From the NCBI RefSeq assembly GCF_013344685.1, contig NZ_CP050137.1, positions 4,023,001-4,087,000 of the forward strand: a DNA stretch of 64,000 nt, written 5' to 3'. Below, piece by piece: positions 33,402-50,586 of the stretch. Within the stretch, counting starts at the first letter, position 1. The number at the start of each line of letters is the position of its first letter. The notes below the pieces were generated by a model. The model did not search any database. It was given only the letters and a program-made list of their open reading frames with translations, and had not been told where the DNA came from. Origin of the DNA: Sphingomonas sp. CL5.1 (GTDB lineage Bacteria > Pseudomonadota > Alphaproteobacteria > Sphingomonadales > Sphingomonadaceae). Made by a program: the position numbers and the translations under genes.

Positions 33402-35327
33402 TTATTCGCCCGGTCGCGCCACCGGCACGATTGGCAGCCACACCGCGCTCGCCTGCGCGCCGCCGCGCATCAGCGTGACGGTCGCCCTCTGATAGTCGCC
33501 GGGTTTCGCGAGGAAAATGTTCGGCACATATTTCTGCGGGTTGCGGTCATAGAGCGGGAACAGCGTCGACTGCACCTGCACCATGATGCGATGCCCCGGC
33601 TCGAACACATGGTTCACCGTCGGCAGGCGGAAGCGATAGCGCTGCACCTTGTTGGCGGGAATCGCCGAGGGATGCTCGAAGCTGTCGCGGTAGCGGCCAC
33701 GGAAGATGTCGAGGCTGACCGCGAGCTGGTATCCGCCCTTCTTCGGCTCGTCGGCATATTGATCGGGATAGACGTCGATCACCTTGACGACGAAATCGCC
33801 GTCGGTGCCGGTCGTCTTGGCGAACAGGTCCGCGATCGGCGGGCCGGACACGCGCATCGCCTGCGTCAGCGGCGCGGTCTGATAGGTCATCACGTCCGGG
33901 CGGCCGTCATAGCTGCGCTGGTCCTGCACCAGCCACGCCCCCCAGCGGCCGTCGCCGAAATTCACCGGGCGCGGCAGGTGCGGCACCGGCTTGGCGGGAT
34001 CGGAGACGTAGCTGTCGCCCCCCTCCCCACCCTTGTCGAAGCCCAACCCGCCGTCCGCCTCCAGATAGATCGGCTTCAATGGCGCGGCGCAGCCCGCCTC
34101 GCACGCCAGCGGCCATTGCGCGAATTTGTCCCAGTGGTTCTCACCGGTGTTGTAGATCAGCGCCTGCGGCGGCGCGAACGCCGGCTGACCATCGCGCAGA
34201 TACTGGTCGAAGAACGGGAACAGATATTTCTCGCGCCACTCGGTCGCGGTATCGCCCTTCCACTTGAAGTCGCCGAGCGAGGAGCCGTCGTAATTCGCCT
34301 GGCTGTGCCGCCACGGCCCCATGACGAGGAAGTTGTTGCCGAGCTTGCCCTTCGCCTTCAGCGCCTCCCACGTATGGATCGTGCCATACATGTCCTCCTG
34401 ATCCCACAGCCCCTGTTCCCACATCGTCGGGACGTTCGAGGGATTGGCCGCGACCAGCTTGTCGAGCGCCTGCCCCTGCCAGAAGGCGTCATAGGAAGGA
34501 TGCGCCACCATCCTTTGCCAATAGGGCAGCGCGGCATAGCCCGATTGCTCCGCCCATGCCCCCGCCGAGCCGACGCGGCGGAAGCGATCGTAATCGTCGT
34601 AGATGCCCGAGGCCGGCTCCTCCGCCGCGCCCTTGAAGCCGGTCTGCGAGCCGAGCCAGCCGATATTGGCGAGCCGGAACGCGCCGTAGTGGAACCAGTC
34701 GTCGCCCATCCAGCCGTCGATCATCGGGCTTTCCGGCGCGGCGACCTTCAGCGCCGGATGCGGATGGAGCAGCGCCATGACGACGGTGAATCCCTCATAG
34801 GACGATCCGATCATCCCGACGCGGCCATTGGATTCGGGTAGGTTGGCCTTGTTCACCAGCCAGTCGATCGTGTCCCAGGCGTCGGTGGTATGGTCCACCT
34901 TGGTCGGATTGAGCGGGCCGACCACCGGACGGGTGACGACATAATCGCCCTCCGACCCGTATTTCCCGCGAATGTCCTGGAACACGCGGATATAGCCGGC
35001 GCGGACGAACGGCTCGTCGCCTTGCGGCAGGATCGAGATCATGTGCGGGCTGGCCATCCGCGCCACGCGCCCCGAGGCATTATAGGGCGTGCGGGTGAGC
35101 AGGATCGGTGCGTTGGTCGCGCCCTTGGGGATGACGATGACGGTGTGAAGCTTCACCCCGTCGCGCATCGGGATCATCACGTCGCGCTTCACATAATCGT
35201 TCGCCTCGGTCGGATAGGCGAAGCTCGCGGGGATATCGCCGCCCGGCGGCGGCGCGCTCACCTGCTGCGCGGCGAGCGGCGCGGCGGTCAGGGCGAGGCA
35301 GGCGAGGATCAATGACTTGCGGTGCAT
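33402..35327 (-). CDS. CocE/NonD family alpha/beta hydrolase (alpha-amino acid ester hydrolase-like)
   Basis: Exported serine hydrolase of 641 residues, closest in layout to alpha-amino acid ester hydrolases and glutaryl-7-ACA acylases. A signal peptide (residues 1-20, ending LAAQ) is followed by the X-Pro dipeptidyl-peptidase-like fold: IPMRDGVKLHTVIVIPKGA, LTRTPYN, FQDIRGKYGSEGDYV, the nucleophile elbow GMIGSSYEGFTVVMAL, and a helical cap rich in acidic residues. A C-terminal jelly-roll domain has TDGDFVVKVIDVYPD (with the acid residue region) and HVFEPGHRIMVQVQSTLFP (catalytic His). The length fits the family. It may be cotranscribed with the proline-rich gene. It acts on acyl esters or amides in the periplasm; the substrate cannot be named. 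Confidence 0.88.
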   Translation of the reverse strand: MHRKSLILACLALTAAPLAAQQVSAPPPGGDIPASFAYPTEANDYVKRDVMIPMRDGVKLHTVIVIPKGATNAPILLTRTPYNASGRVARMASPHMISILPQGDEPFVRAGYIRVFQDIRGKYGSEGDYVVTRPVVGPLNPTKVDHTTDAWDTIDWLVNKANLPESNGRVGMIGSSYEGFTVVMALLHPHPALKVAAPESPMIDGWMGDDWFHYGAFRLANIGWLGSQTGFKGAAEEPASGIYDDYDRFRRVGSAGAWAEQSGYAALPYWQRMVAHPSYDAFWQGQALDKLVAANPSNVPTMWEQGLWDQEDMYGTIHTWEALKAKGKLGNNFLVMGPWRHSQANYDGSSLGDFKWKGDTATEWREKYLFPFFDQYLRDGQPAFAPPQALIYNTGENHWDKFAQWPLACEAGCAAPLKPIYLEADGGLGFDKGGEGGDSYVSDPAKPVPHLPRPVNFGDGRWGAWLVQDQRSYDGRPDVMTYQTAPLTQAMRVSGPPIADLFAKTTGTDGDFVVKVIDVYPDQYADEPKKGGYQLAVSLDIFRGRYRDSFEHPSAIPANKVQRYRFRLPTVNHVFEPGHRIMVQVQSTLFPLYDRNPQKYVPNIFLAKPGDYQRATVTLMRGGAQASAVWLPIVPVARPGE

Positions 35328-35607
35328 GGGATTTCCCTGTTCCGATGGTATGCCGCCGGTTATGCCCGTACCGCCGCGCGGATCAACCTGCCGCGCGTAC
35401 CTTGACGTTGTTGGAACGACCCCCTACATCGCCGCTCTTGCCGGAGCTTCGGGACATGATGCGGCGTCGCGCACCGTATCGGACGAATGGAGGTTTCCGG
35501 TTTCATAAGACGCTCAAGGCTGCCGTCACCCCGGATGGGGATGGACTGCGGCCTTTTGGCGTCTGTTCTCGCGCTCGAACGGTTTTTGACTGAGGGCTGA
35601 CAGCTAC
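35328..35607. other. 280-base region upstream of rpoB
   Basis: No gene supported. It holds the start region of the hydrolase on the minus strand, a candidate rpoB promoter at 35402-35430, and a probable rpoB leader of about 170 bases. Within the leader, CCCC and GGGG around GGAT at about 35529-35540 make a small hairpin. GAGG lies 13-16 bases before the rpoB ATG. Confidence 0.6.
35402..35430 (+). promoter_or_regulatory. Candidate rpoB-rpoC promoter
   Basis: TTGACG (35402-35407) and TACATC (35425-35430) with a 17-base spacer. The -35 matches five of six consensus bases and the spacing is ideal; the -10 is only moderate. A promoter is required here because the neighbouring upstream genes are on the other strand. 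Confidence 0.45.
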
Positions 35608-39756
<4,149 letters not shown>

Positions 39757-39831
39757 CGGGATCGGGCGTCGCCGCGACGACGGCGCCCCCTGTCTCCGCC
39801 CAGCAGAATTACCCTCCAGAGGGATGAAGTT

Positions 39832-44115
<4,284 letters not shown>

Positions 44116-44140
44116 TCCGCCGGATCACCGTTCGACACCG

Positions 44141-44179
44141 AAAGAGCCGCCGTCCGGGATGCCGGGCGGCGGCTCTTTT
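44141..44179 (+). terminator. Rho-independent terminator after rpoC
   Basis: A 17-base stem AAAGAGCCGCCGTCCGG (44141-44157) with CCGGGCGGCGGCTCTTT (44162-44178), one G-U pair, a GATG tetraloop, ending in TTTT. It lies 25 bases after the rpoC stop and closes the rpoBC unit. Confidence 0.93.
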
Positions 44180-44281
44180 GAGGTTGCATGGTTTTAAGCG
44201 AAAGGCCGCTGTCGCCGCAATGGTGATCGTTCGTGAGCTCAATCGACTTACCCCGGACCGCCGTTCGTTCAAGTTCTTGGG

Positions 44282-44392
44282 ATGAGGCAATCTACGAAAC
44301 TGACTGGCACAATTATCGGGTCATTGCTGGCAGTTGTGATCCTTGTCGCGGTTTTCGGTGGAATTGCCCTGCTCACATTGAGCGATATATAG
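44282..44392 (+). CDS. 36-residue single-pass membrane microprotein
   Basis: A small open frame from ATG 44282 to TAG at 44390. The product starts MRQSTKLTGTIIGSLL and continues as one hydrophobic helix (about residues 10-33), with basic residues before it and a short acidic end (SDI), so the N-terminus should stay inside. It ends two bases before the GTG start of the next gene, an arrangement typical of translational coupling. The upstream bases (TTCTTGGG) are a poor ribosome binding site, which lowers confidence. The patch is much lower in GC than its surroundings, so the gene may be acquired. No family recognised. Confidence 0.45.
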   Translation: MRQSTKLTGTIIGSLLAVVILVAVFGGIALLTLSDI

Positions 44393-44394
44393 GC

Positions 44395-44784
44395 GTGCGC
44401 AAAATTAGACCGTTTGCCCGAGAAATTATCGTTTTTGCGAGCGGCATTGTCGTCGGGCTTGCTGCCGCGCTTTACTGGACCACAGCGCAACCTCCGTCGC
44501 CTCTTACCAAGAACTTACCCAGCGGTTGGAACGACGCTTCTTCTCAGTTCGATGCGCGCATTCGAAGACGTTTTCCCATAGGCACTTCCGCGCAAAAGCT
44601 GATCGATGAGCTCGCAGCAGAGGGCTTCAAACCTACGTGGTTCGAGGCGGCCGGCGAATATGGAGCAAAGCGTGAGGAGGGCAGTTTTGTCTGTAACATC
44701 GCTGCGCGAGTATTTTGGCGGTTGGATCAAAATGGTGCGGTGTTGGCTATTCGTGGAACCTATCACGAGGAAGGCTGTCTCTAG
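44395..44784 (+). CDS. Small membrane-anchored protein of unknown function
   Basis: A 129-residue protein if started at GTG 44395. The N-terminus RKIRPFAREIIVFASGIVVG leads into a membrane helix (about residues 9-28, ending ALYW), then a linker with PPSPLTKNLPSGW and a soluble domain of about 85 residues: FDARIRRRFPIGTSAQKLIDELAAEGF, then SFVCNIAARVFWRLDQNG and the end GTYHEEGCL. The domain recalls small periplasmic SmpA/BamE-like folds, where a short helix is followed by a sheet carrying (V/I)xWxxDxxG, but this is only a resemblance. An open frame extends to ATG 44233 but its extra residues overlap the microprotein and lack hydrophobic character. The codon use is unlike neighbouring genes. 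Confidence 0.6.
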   Translation: MRKIRPFAREIIVFASGIVVGLAAALYWTTAQPPSPLTKNLPSGWNDASSQFDARIRRRFPIGTSAQKLIDELAAEGFKPTWFEAAGEYGAKREEGSFVCNIAARVFWRLDQNGAVLAIRGTYHEEGCL

Positions 44785-44861
44785 CTCTTTGGAAACGGTT
44801 GTCTGCTTCGGGCTGGTCACTGCCCGTAAGCCCCCTTTCCGCAAACCACCAATTCCCGCCG

Positions 44862-45332
44862 CTATCGCACCAACCTCACGAAGCTATACCCCGGTCGCCC
44901 ATCCTCCGCCGAATGCTCCTCTCGCGCCACCTCGCGCCAGCCGTCGAACGGGGCGACGAGGGTATCACCCTCCGCCGCGAGATGCACCTCGGTCAGTTCA
45001 ATCCGGTCGGCCAACGGCAGGAACAGCGCGAACACCTCCGCGCCGCCGATCACCGCCGCATCCTCTCCCGCCAGCGCCAGTGCTTCAGCGACGGTGGACG
45101 CGACTTCCGCGCCATGCGCATGCCATGACGGATCGCGCGTCAGGACGATGTGCCGCCGCCCCGGCAACGGCGCGGGAAAGCTCTCGAAGGTCTTGCGCCC
45201 CATGATCATCGGGCGGCCCATCGTCTGTGCCTTGAAGCGCTTCATGTCCGCCGGCAGACGCCACGGCAGCCCGCCGTCGCGCCCGATCACGCCATTGTCG
45301 GCGCGCGCGAGATGCAGCGAGACGCGCGTCAT
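44862..45332 (-). CDS. folA: Dihydrofolate reductase
   Basis: DHFR of 156 residues, reducing dihydrofolate to tetrahydrofolate with NADPH, the step that regenerates the cofactor spent by thymidylate synthase (encoded at 49176). Landmarks: VSLHLARADNGVIGRDGGLPWRLPAD with the active-site aspartate, TMGRPMIMGRKTFESFPAPLPGR, VLTRDPSW, VIGGAEVFALFLPLADR, and the C-terminal SFVRLV strand. The length is normal (E. coli 159). I prefer ATG 45332; a GTG two codons earlier is possible. The gene is 16 bases downstream of a 41-codon reading frame with a strong ribosome binding site, so the two may be one unit. Confidence 0.95.
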   Translation of the reverse strand: MTRVSLHLARADNGVIGRDGGLPWRLPADMKRFKAQTMGRPMIMGRKTFESFPAPLPGRRHIVLTRDPSWHAHGAEVASTVAEALALAGEDAAVIGGAEVFALFLPLADRIELTEVHLAAEGDTLVAPFDGWREVAREEHSAEDGRPGYSFVRLVR

Positions 45333-45348
45333 GCCCACCGTCCCGCCA

Positions 45349-45474
45349 TCAGCGCGGCGCCGCTCCCGGAGGCGGCGGCGGAGTCAATGCCGCAACGGGT
45401 GGCGGCGGCGGGCTCTGCTGGAGCAGCCATGCCGCCGCTGTGGCGGTGATGATCGTAATGAGATAATCCCGCAT
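45349..45474 (-). CDS. 41-residue proline-rich membrane-anchored microprotein upstream of folA
   Basis: Open frame from ATG 45474 to TGA at 45351-45349 on the minus strand. The product begins MRDYLITIITATAAAWLLQQ, a short helix of about 15 hydrophobic residues, followed by a tail with two runs of five prolines (SPPPPPVAAL, TPPPPPGAAPR). The start is preceded by GGAGAAGG at ideal spacing, better than the site before folA, and its stop is 16 bases before the folA ATG. This supports a real gene or a translated leader coupled to folA. No homologue recognised; proline runs could also slow ribosomes, which would be a regulatory role. Confidence 0.5.
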   Translation of the reverse strand: MRDYLITIITATAAAWLLQQSPPPPPVAALTPPPPPGAAPR

Positions 45475-45596
45475 CGCACCTTCTCCACAACCGCTGATTA
45501 CATTTGTAGTCATAGTGGCTGAACGGTGGATGAACCAGACAGATCATGAGGCGAGCTTAGGCGAAACTCCTCCCGAGTGAAAGCGCTGCGCGTGGA

Positions 45597-46064
45597 TCAG
45601 CCGCGACCGAGCAACGTGCAGCAGGCGAAACCGATCAGGACCACGGCGATGAAGATATCGCTGACCATCGCCACCGTTTCGTTCGTTCCGCGATGCGTCG
45701 ACCTGACATGTTCCAGCGCGGCGACGGCATAGAAGATGCCGGCGCCGATCGCCGCGGGCAGCACGAATGTCGGCATGGCGATCGACGCCAGCCCCACGAT
45801 GCCGCTCGCCAGGTTGGCGCCGCCCAGTTCGCGCACGAGGACATGCGCCTCGGACTGCTCGATCCCCATGATGTCGCGGCTCGTGAAGGCAGGCTGGAAA
45901 TATTGCCGCAGACCGGCCAGCAACAAGCGCACGCCGACCGCCCAGAACACGAACCACTTGCCGACCAGCCACAATAAAGGAAGCTGCCCCGTCCCCAGTT
46001 CGAACAGGATCGACGCCACCGGGAGAACCAGCATCGTCAGGCAAACTATCAGGATATAGACCAT
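45597..46064 (-). CDS. Small integral membrane protein, possibly DUF6790-like
   Basis: Inner-membrane protein of 155 residues with four or five hydrophobic segments: VYILIVCLTMLVLPVASILF, LLWLVGKWFVFWAVGVRLLL, NLASGIVGLASIAMPTFVLP, AAIGAGIFYAVAALEHV and VSDIFIAVVLIGFACCTLL. Between them is a polar loop with AGLRQYFQPAFTSRDIMGIE and HVLVRELGGANLASG. The KWFVFWAVGVRLxLAGLRQ and VRELGGANL segments recall a family of short uncharacterised proteobacterial membrane proteins (I believe DUF6790, from memory). It is downstream of glcB on the same strand, 29 bases away, so it may be read with it. Function unknown. Confidence 0.75.
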   Translation of the reverse strand: MVYILIVCLTMLVLPVASILFELGTGQLPLLWLVGKWFVFWAVGVRLLLAGLRQYFQPAFTSRDIMGIEQSEAHVLVRELGGANLASGIVGLASIAMPTFVLPAAIGAGIFYAVAALEHVRSTHRGTNETVAMVSDIFIAVVLIGFACCTLLGRG

Positions 46065-46093
46065 CTTGCCCCCTCGCCCGGCAGCCTTTGATC

Positions 46094-48172
46094 CTATCCG
46101 CGCGCCTTCGCCTCCGCCCGGAACTTGTGGAGCAACGGCTCGGTATAGCCGCTCGGCTGCTCGACGCCTTCATATACCAGCGCCCTGGCGGCGCGGTAGG
46201 CGATATTCCCCTCTCCCGCTCCCGCCATCGCGCGATAGGCGGGATCGCCGGCATTCTGAGCATCGACCTTCGCCGCCATCCGCTCGAAAGCCTGGTCCAC
46301 CTGATCCTTCGTCGCCACGCCGTGCAGCAACCAGTTGGCGATATGCTGCGAGGAGATGCGCAGCGTCGCGCGATCCTCCATCAGGCCGACATCGTGGATA
46401 TCGGGCACCTTGGAGCAGCCAATGCCCTGATCGATCCAGCGCACGACATAGCCGAGGATGCCCTGCGCATTATTGTCCAGTTCCTCGCGCACCTCCTCCG
46501 GCTGCCAGTTGCGGCCGGTCGCGACCGGCACCGTCAGCAGCTTCGCGAGCGGCGCGACCGGCTCCGCGGCGCGCTCGCGCTGGCGGGTGAAGACGTCGAC
46601 GCGGTGGTAATGGGTCGCGTGCAGCGTCGCGGCGGTCGGCGACGGCACCCAGGCGGTGTTGGCGCCCGATCGCGGGTGGCCGATCTTCTGATCGAGCATG
46701 TCAGCCATCCTGTCGGGCGCGGCCCACATGCCCTTGCCGATCTGCGCCCGGCCGGAGAGGCCGCAGGCGAGGCCGATCTGGACGTTGCGGTCCTCATAGG
46801 CGGCGATCCACGGCGCGGCCTTCATCTCGCCCTTGCGGATCATCGGCCCGGCGCGCATCGCGGTGTGCATCTCGTCGCCGGTGCGATCGAGGAAGCCGGT
46901 GTTGATGAACATGATGCGGTCCTTCACCGCATGGATGCACGCGGCGAGATTGGCGGAGGTGCGCCGCTCCTCATCCATCACGCCGACCTTGATCGTATTT
47001 CGCGCGAGGCCGAGCAGATCCTCGACGCGGCCGAACAGCCGGTCGGTGAAAGCGCATTCCGCCGGACCGTGCATCTTCGGCTTGACGATATAGACCGATC
47101 CCGCGCGGCTGTTGGCGTATTTCCCGCGCCCCTTGCGGTCATGCAGCGCGATCAGGCCGGTGACGATCGCGTCGAGGATGCCCTCGGGCGCATCGCCGCC
47201 CTCCGCCAGCTTCACGGCGGGGGTGGTCATCAGATGGCCGACGTTGCGCACCAGCAGCAGGCTGCGCCCCGGCAGCGTAAGCGTGGAGCCGTCCGGCGCG
47301 GTATAGTTGCGGTCGGCGTTCAACCGGCGCGTCATCGTGCGGCCGTTCTTGTCGAACGTATCCTCCAGATCGCCGCGCATCAGCCCGAGCCAGTTGGCAT
47401 AGGCCGCCACCTTGTCCTCGGCATCGACCGCCGCGATCGAATCCTCGAGGTCGCAGATCGTGGTCAGCGCGGATTCGAGGATCACGTCGGCGATCCCGGC
47501 CGGATCGTCGCGCCCGATCGGATGGTCGCGGTCGAACAGCACCTCGATATGCAGGCCGTTGTGGCGATAGAGCCGCGATTTGTCGGTGCGACCGACGAAC
47601 TGCGCGGGGTCGCGCAACACCGGCTCCCCGGCAAGCTCCGCCCACGATCCGCTCGCCAGCGGCACCGCTTCGTCAAGGAATGCCTTGGCCCAGGCGATCA
47701 CCTGCGCGCCGCGCGCCGCGTCATAGCCGCCGGGCGCGGCCGTGCCGGGGATGGCGTCAGTGCCGTAGAGCGCATCATACAGGCTGCCCCAGCGCGCATT
47801 GGCGGCGTTGAGCAGGAAGCGCGCGTTGAGGATCGGCACGACAAGCTGCGGCCCGGCGAGCCGCGCGATCTCGTCATCGACATTGGCGGTGCCGACCGCG
47901 AACGGCACTGGCTCGTCGACCAGATAGCCGATGCCGCGCAAGAATGCCTCGTCCACCGGCTCGCCCGCGATATAGCGCGCGTCGATCGCCTGTTGCAGCC
48001 GCTCGCGTTCGGCGAGCAGCGCCCGATTCTGCGGCGCGAGGTCGGCGAAGATCGCCGCCGCGCCGCGCCAGAAATCCTCCGCCGCGACGCCGGTGCCGGG
48101 CAGCGCCCGCTCGTCCACGAATTGCGCCAGCTCCGCCGCGACCTGCAACCCCGCCTTGTCGATCATCGCCAT
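46094..48172 (-). CDS. glcB: Malate synthase G
   Basis: Isoform G malate synthase, 692 residues, condensing glyoxylate with acetyl-CoA to malate. Recognised by its full-length similarity in layout to E. coli GlcB (723): [16 protein letters not shown] near the N-terminus, [39 protein letters not shown] with acidic magnesium ligands, [34 protein letters not shown] and the C-terminal [17 protein letters not shown] holding the catalytic aspartate. AAGGAG six bases before ATG 48172 fixes the start. No isocitrate lyase or glycolate oxidase gene is nearby, so the glyoxylate source is elsewhere. A LysR regulator is divergent, 89 bases away, and probably controls it. Confidence 0.96.
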   Translation of the reverse strand: MAMIDKAGLQVAAELAQFVDERALPGTGVAAEDFWRGAAAIFADLAPQNRALLAERERLQQAIDARYIAGEPVDEAFLRGIGYLVDEPVPFAVGTANVDDEIARLAGPQLVVPILNARFLLNAANARWGSLYDALYGTDAIPGTAAPGGYDAARGAQVIAWAKAFLDEAVPLASGSWAELAGEPVLRDPAQFVGRTDKSRLYRHNGLHIEVLFDRDHPIGRDDPAGIADVILESALTTICDLEDSIAAVDAEDKVAAYANWLGLMRGDLEDTFDKNGRTMTRRLNADRNYTAPDGSTLTLPGRSLLLVRNVGHLMTTPAVKLAEGGDAPEGILDAIVTGLIALHDRKGRGKYANSRAGSVYIVKPKMHGPAECAFTDRLFGRVEDLLGLARNTIKVGVMDEERRTSANLAACIHAVKDRIMFINTGFLDRTGDEMHTAMRAGPMIRKGEMKAAPWIAAYEDRNVQIGLACGLSGRAQIGKGMWAAPDRMADMLDQKIGHPRSGANTAWVPSPTAATLHATHYHRVDVFTRQRERAAEPVAPLAKLLTVPVATGRNWQPEEVREELDNNAQGILGYVVRWIDQGIGCSKVPDIHDVGLMEDRATLRISSQHIANWLLHGVATKDQVDQAFERMAAKVDAQNAGDPAYRAMAGAGEGNIAYRAARALVYEGVEQPSGYTEPLLHKFRAEAKARG

Positions 48173-48222
48173 CACTTGCTCCTTCGCCACCCTCGATAGA
48201 CGATGCGCTTTCTGTTCGGTAG

Positions 48223-48240
48223 GCTTGAAGAAGTTGAAGC
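48223..48240. promoter_or_regulatory. Candidate LysR binding site between glcB and its divergent regulator
   Basis: GCTTGAAGAAGTTGAAGC begins with GCTT and ends with AAGC, and contains the T-N11-A spacing typical of LysR boxes. It lies in the 89-base gap between glcB and the LysR-type gene. The symmetry is imperfect, so this is a weak call. Confidence 0.25.
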
Positions 48241-48261
48241 AGCTTTTCGTCATGGGAAATA

Positions 48262-49149
48262 ATGTCGCTCGATCCGGATTATGAGCTGTTCGTCCACGTG
48301 GTCGATTCAGGCAGCCTCTCCGCCGCAGGCCGCGCGCTTGGCATCTCGCCGGCAATGGTGTCGAAGCGGCTCGCGCGACTGGAGGAACGGTTGGGAGTCC
48401 GCCTCGTCCACCGCACGACGCGGCGGCTGGCGCTGACCGAGCCGGGCGCACGTTTCCATGCCGACCTTGCCGCGATCCTCGCCGGGGTGCGCGAGGCGGA
48501 GGCGCGCGTCACCGGAGTCCGCAACGCGCCGAGCGGGCCGCTGCGCGTTTCCGCGCCCACTTCGTTCGGGCGGCTGCATATCGCGCCGCATCTGCATCGC
48601 TTCATCGACGCGTATCCGGCGGTGGCGCTGGAGTTCGACCTGTCGGACGATTTCATCGACCTGCTCGACGCGCGCATCGACCTCGCCATCCGCATCGCGC
48701 CGGAGATCGCGCCCGGCCTCGTCGCGCACCGGCTCGGCGGCAGCCGGCGGGTGCTGTGCGCCGCGCCCGGCTATGTGGAGCGACACGGCGCGCCGGAGAC
48801 GATCGCATCGCTCGGGCAGCACCGCCTGCTCGCCGCGACGGGGCAGATGCCGTGGCGGCTGGTGAATGGAACGCGGCGCGCGACGGTCGATCGCGCCAGC
48901 GCGGTCACCACCAATTCCAGCGAGATCGTCCGCGAGTTGGCGCTGACCGGCGTGGGCATCGCGCTGCGCTCGCTGTGGGACGTGGGCGAGGCGCTGGAGA
49001 GCGGCGCGCTGGTCCGCGTGCTGGCGGATTGGGAGGGGTCGGCGGACGTCGGCATCTATGCCGTCCATCCACGCTCGCCGACCGTGCTGCCGGCGGTCAC
49101 GGCATTCGTGGGTTTTCTGCGGGAGGTGCTGGCGGAAGGGAAGTTCTGA
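48262..49149 (+). CDS. LysR-family transcriptional regulator
   Basis: Regulator of 295 residues. The N-terminal winged helix-turn-helix (residues about 3-60) reads [41 protein letters not shown], then [16 protein letters not shown], the standard linker. The effector domain follows from about residue 90 ([40 protein letters not shown]), close to the subgroup of LysR proteins typified by DmlR/AaeR. It is divergent from glcB and converges with thyA. The likely target is glcB, with a C2 or C4 organic acid as effector; inference from position. Confidence 0.92.
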   Translation: MSLDPDYELFVHVVDSGSLSAAGRALGISPAMVSKRLARLEERLGVRLVHRTTRRLALTEPGARFHADLAAILAGVREAEARVTGVRNAPSGPLRVSAPTSFGRLHIAPHLHRFIDAYPAVALEFDLSDDFIDLLDARIDLAIRIAPEIAPGLVAHRLGGSRRVLCAAPGYVERHGAPETIASLGQHRLLAATGQMPWRLVNGTRRATVDRASAVTTNSSEIVRELALTGVGIALRSLWDVGEALESGALVRVLADWEGSADVGIYAVHPRSPTVLPAVTAFVGFLREVLAEGKF

Positions 49150-49175
49150 CGCACCGCCTCCAGAAAGTGCCGCCC

Positions 49176-50105
49176 TTACACCGCCACAGGCGCGGCGATG
49201 TGCGGGTGGGGATCGTAGTCGGTCACCGCGAAATCCTCGATCCGGTAATCGAAGATCGTTTCGGGCCGGCGCGCGATCGTCAGGCGCGGGTGACCGCGCG
49301 GCTTTCGCGCGAGCGTCTCCTCCACCAGATGCGCGTGGTTCAGGTAGATATGCGCGTCGCCTGCGCTCCACACCAGCTCGCCGGCTTCCAGATCGCATTG
49401 CTGCGCGAGCATCCTGAGCAGCATCGCCGCCGAGAAGGCGTTGAACGCGAAGCCCAGCCCGAGATCGCACGACCTTTGCCACAACATGCCGGAAAGCTTC
49501 CCGCCGGCGATATGATATTGATAGGTCATGTGGCACGGCGGCAACGCCATCCCGCCCAGCTCCGCGACGTTCCAGCCGGTGAACAGCAGCCGCCGCGACG
49601 TGGGGTTGTGGCGGATCGCCTCGACCAGTTCGGCGATCTGGTTGACCGGAGCGCCCTTGCGGAATAGCCCCTCGCCCGCCGCCTCATAAGTGTCCCACGC
49701 CACCCATTGCTTGCCATAGACCGGACCGAGATCGCCCCATCGCGCGGCGAAGGCGTCATCGGAGAGGATGCGCGCCTCGAACGCGTCGCGGTCGATCGCC
49801 TCGCCGCTCTCGCGGCGGTAGCGGTCGAGCGGCCAGTCGGTCCAGATATGCACCTTCTGCCGCACCAGCTCGCGGATGTTGGTGTCGCCGGTCAGGAACC
49901 ACAGCATCTCGCGCGCCGCCGTCTTCCACGCGACGCGCTTGGTGGTGATGAGCGGCACGCGGTCGTCCGACAGGTCGAAGCGCAGCGTCGGGCCGAACAG
50001 GGATCGCGTGCCGACGCCGGTGCGGTCGCGGCGCTCGTCGCCATGCTCCCACACCTCGCGCAGCAGCCGGAGATACTGGTCCTCGAAATGCACCATATCG
50101 CTCAT
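49176..50105 (-). CDS. thyA: Thymidylate synthase
   Basis: ThyA, 309 residues, methylating dUMP to dTMP with methylene-tetrahydrofolate. The phosphate-binding RTGVGTRSLFGPTLRFDLSD and WFLTGDTNIREL are near the N-terminus; the catalytic cysteine is in ALPPCHMTYQYHIAGGKLSG; the dUMP site reads MLWQRSCDLGLGFAFNAFSAAML; the end is FDYRIEDFAVTDYDPHPHIAAPV. It is about 45 residues longer than E. coli ThyA, with the extra length in the small domain (residues about 85-135, including RILSDDAFAARWGDLGPVYG), a common longer form. folA lies on the same strand 3.8 kb away but not adjacent. A RadC-like gene starts divergently 115 bases off. Confidence 0.97.
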   Translation of the reverse strand: MSDMVHFEDQYLRLLREVWEHGDERRDRTGVGTRSLFGPTLRFDLSDDRVPLITTKRVAWKTAAREMLWFLTGDTNIRELVRQKVHIWTDWPLDRYRRESGEAIDRDAFEARILSDDAFAARWGDLGPVYGKQWVAWDTYEAAGEGLFRKGAPVNQIAELVEAIRHNPTSRRLLFTGWNVAELGGMALPPCHMTYQYHIAGGKLSGMLWQRSCDLGLGFAFNAFSAAMLLRMLAQQCDLEAGELVWSAGDAHIYLNHAHLVEETLARKPRGHPRLTIARRPETIFDYRIEDFAVTDYDPHPHIAAPVAV

Positions 50106-50220
50106 GCATCAGCAGTGGCAGGCGCGCGCGCCGCGCACAAGGGCCGTGCCAACCGCCGCCAAAATAGTCCGCAATGGAGGAAATGCCCTGATTCCTTGAT
50201 GTTAACCATAGTAGCCGGGG

Positions 50221-50586
50221 ATGATGATCGACCCGTTGATGAGCGGCCTGTTCGCGCCGATCGCCCGCGCCGCAACCGAAGTGGCGGCGTTCGCCTATCT
50301 CGATGCCGGCGGCCGGCTGCTGGCCCTGCGCCATGTCCCGTCGGGCGAGGTGCTGCGCGTCGAGGTGCCGATCCGCACGATCGCCGGGGATGCGCTGGCA
50401 TTCGGGGCGGATCTGGTGGTGATGGCTCACAACCACCCTTCCGGCGACGCGGAACCGAGCCGGGACGACCTGATGGCCACGCGGCGCATCGCGACAGCGC
50501 TGGAGGCGTTAGGAATCCGGCTCGTCGACCATCTTGTGCTGGCCGGCGACGCCGTCACCAGCCTTCGTGCGCGAGGCCTGATCTAG
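50221..50586 (+). CDS. JAB/MPN domain protein, RadC-like catalytic domain only
   Basis: A 121-residue protein corresponding to the C-terminal JAB half of RadC; full RadC proteins are about 220 residues with an N-terminal helix-hairpin-helix part, which is missing here. The JAMM metal site is intact: the His-x-His-Pro in MAHNHPSGDAEPSRDD (His70, His72, Ser80, Asp83), preceded by an acidic residue pair near residues 43-48, and followed by [22 protein letters not shown]. The start has no alternative upstream giving more domain. The last 78 bases overlap the converging methyltransferase gene. RadC's function is still unclear; a metal-dependent peptidase or nucleic acid role is not proven. Confidence 0.85.
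   Translation: MMIDPLMSGLFAPIARAATEVAAFAYLDAGGRLLALRHVPSGEVLRVEVPIRTIAGDALAFGADLVVMAHNHPSGDAEPSRDDLMATRRIATALEALGIRLVDHLVLAGDAVTSLRARGLI

Noticed and set aside
48173..48256. A possible N-terminal extension of malate synthase G ([14 protein letters not shown]...)
   Set aside because: GlcB homologues start at the MAMIDKAG region, AAGGAG is ideally placed for ATG 48172, and the extension would fill the regulatory gap to the divergent LysR gene.
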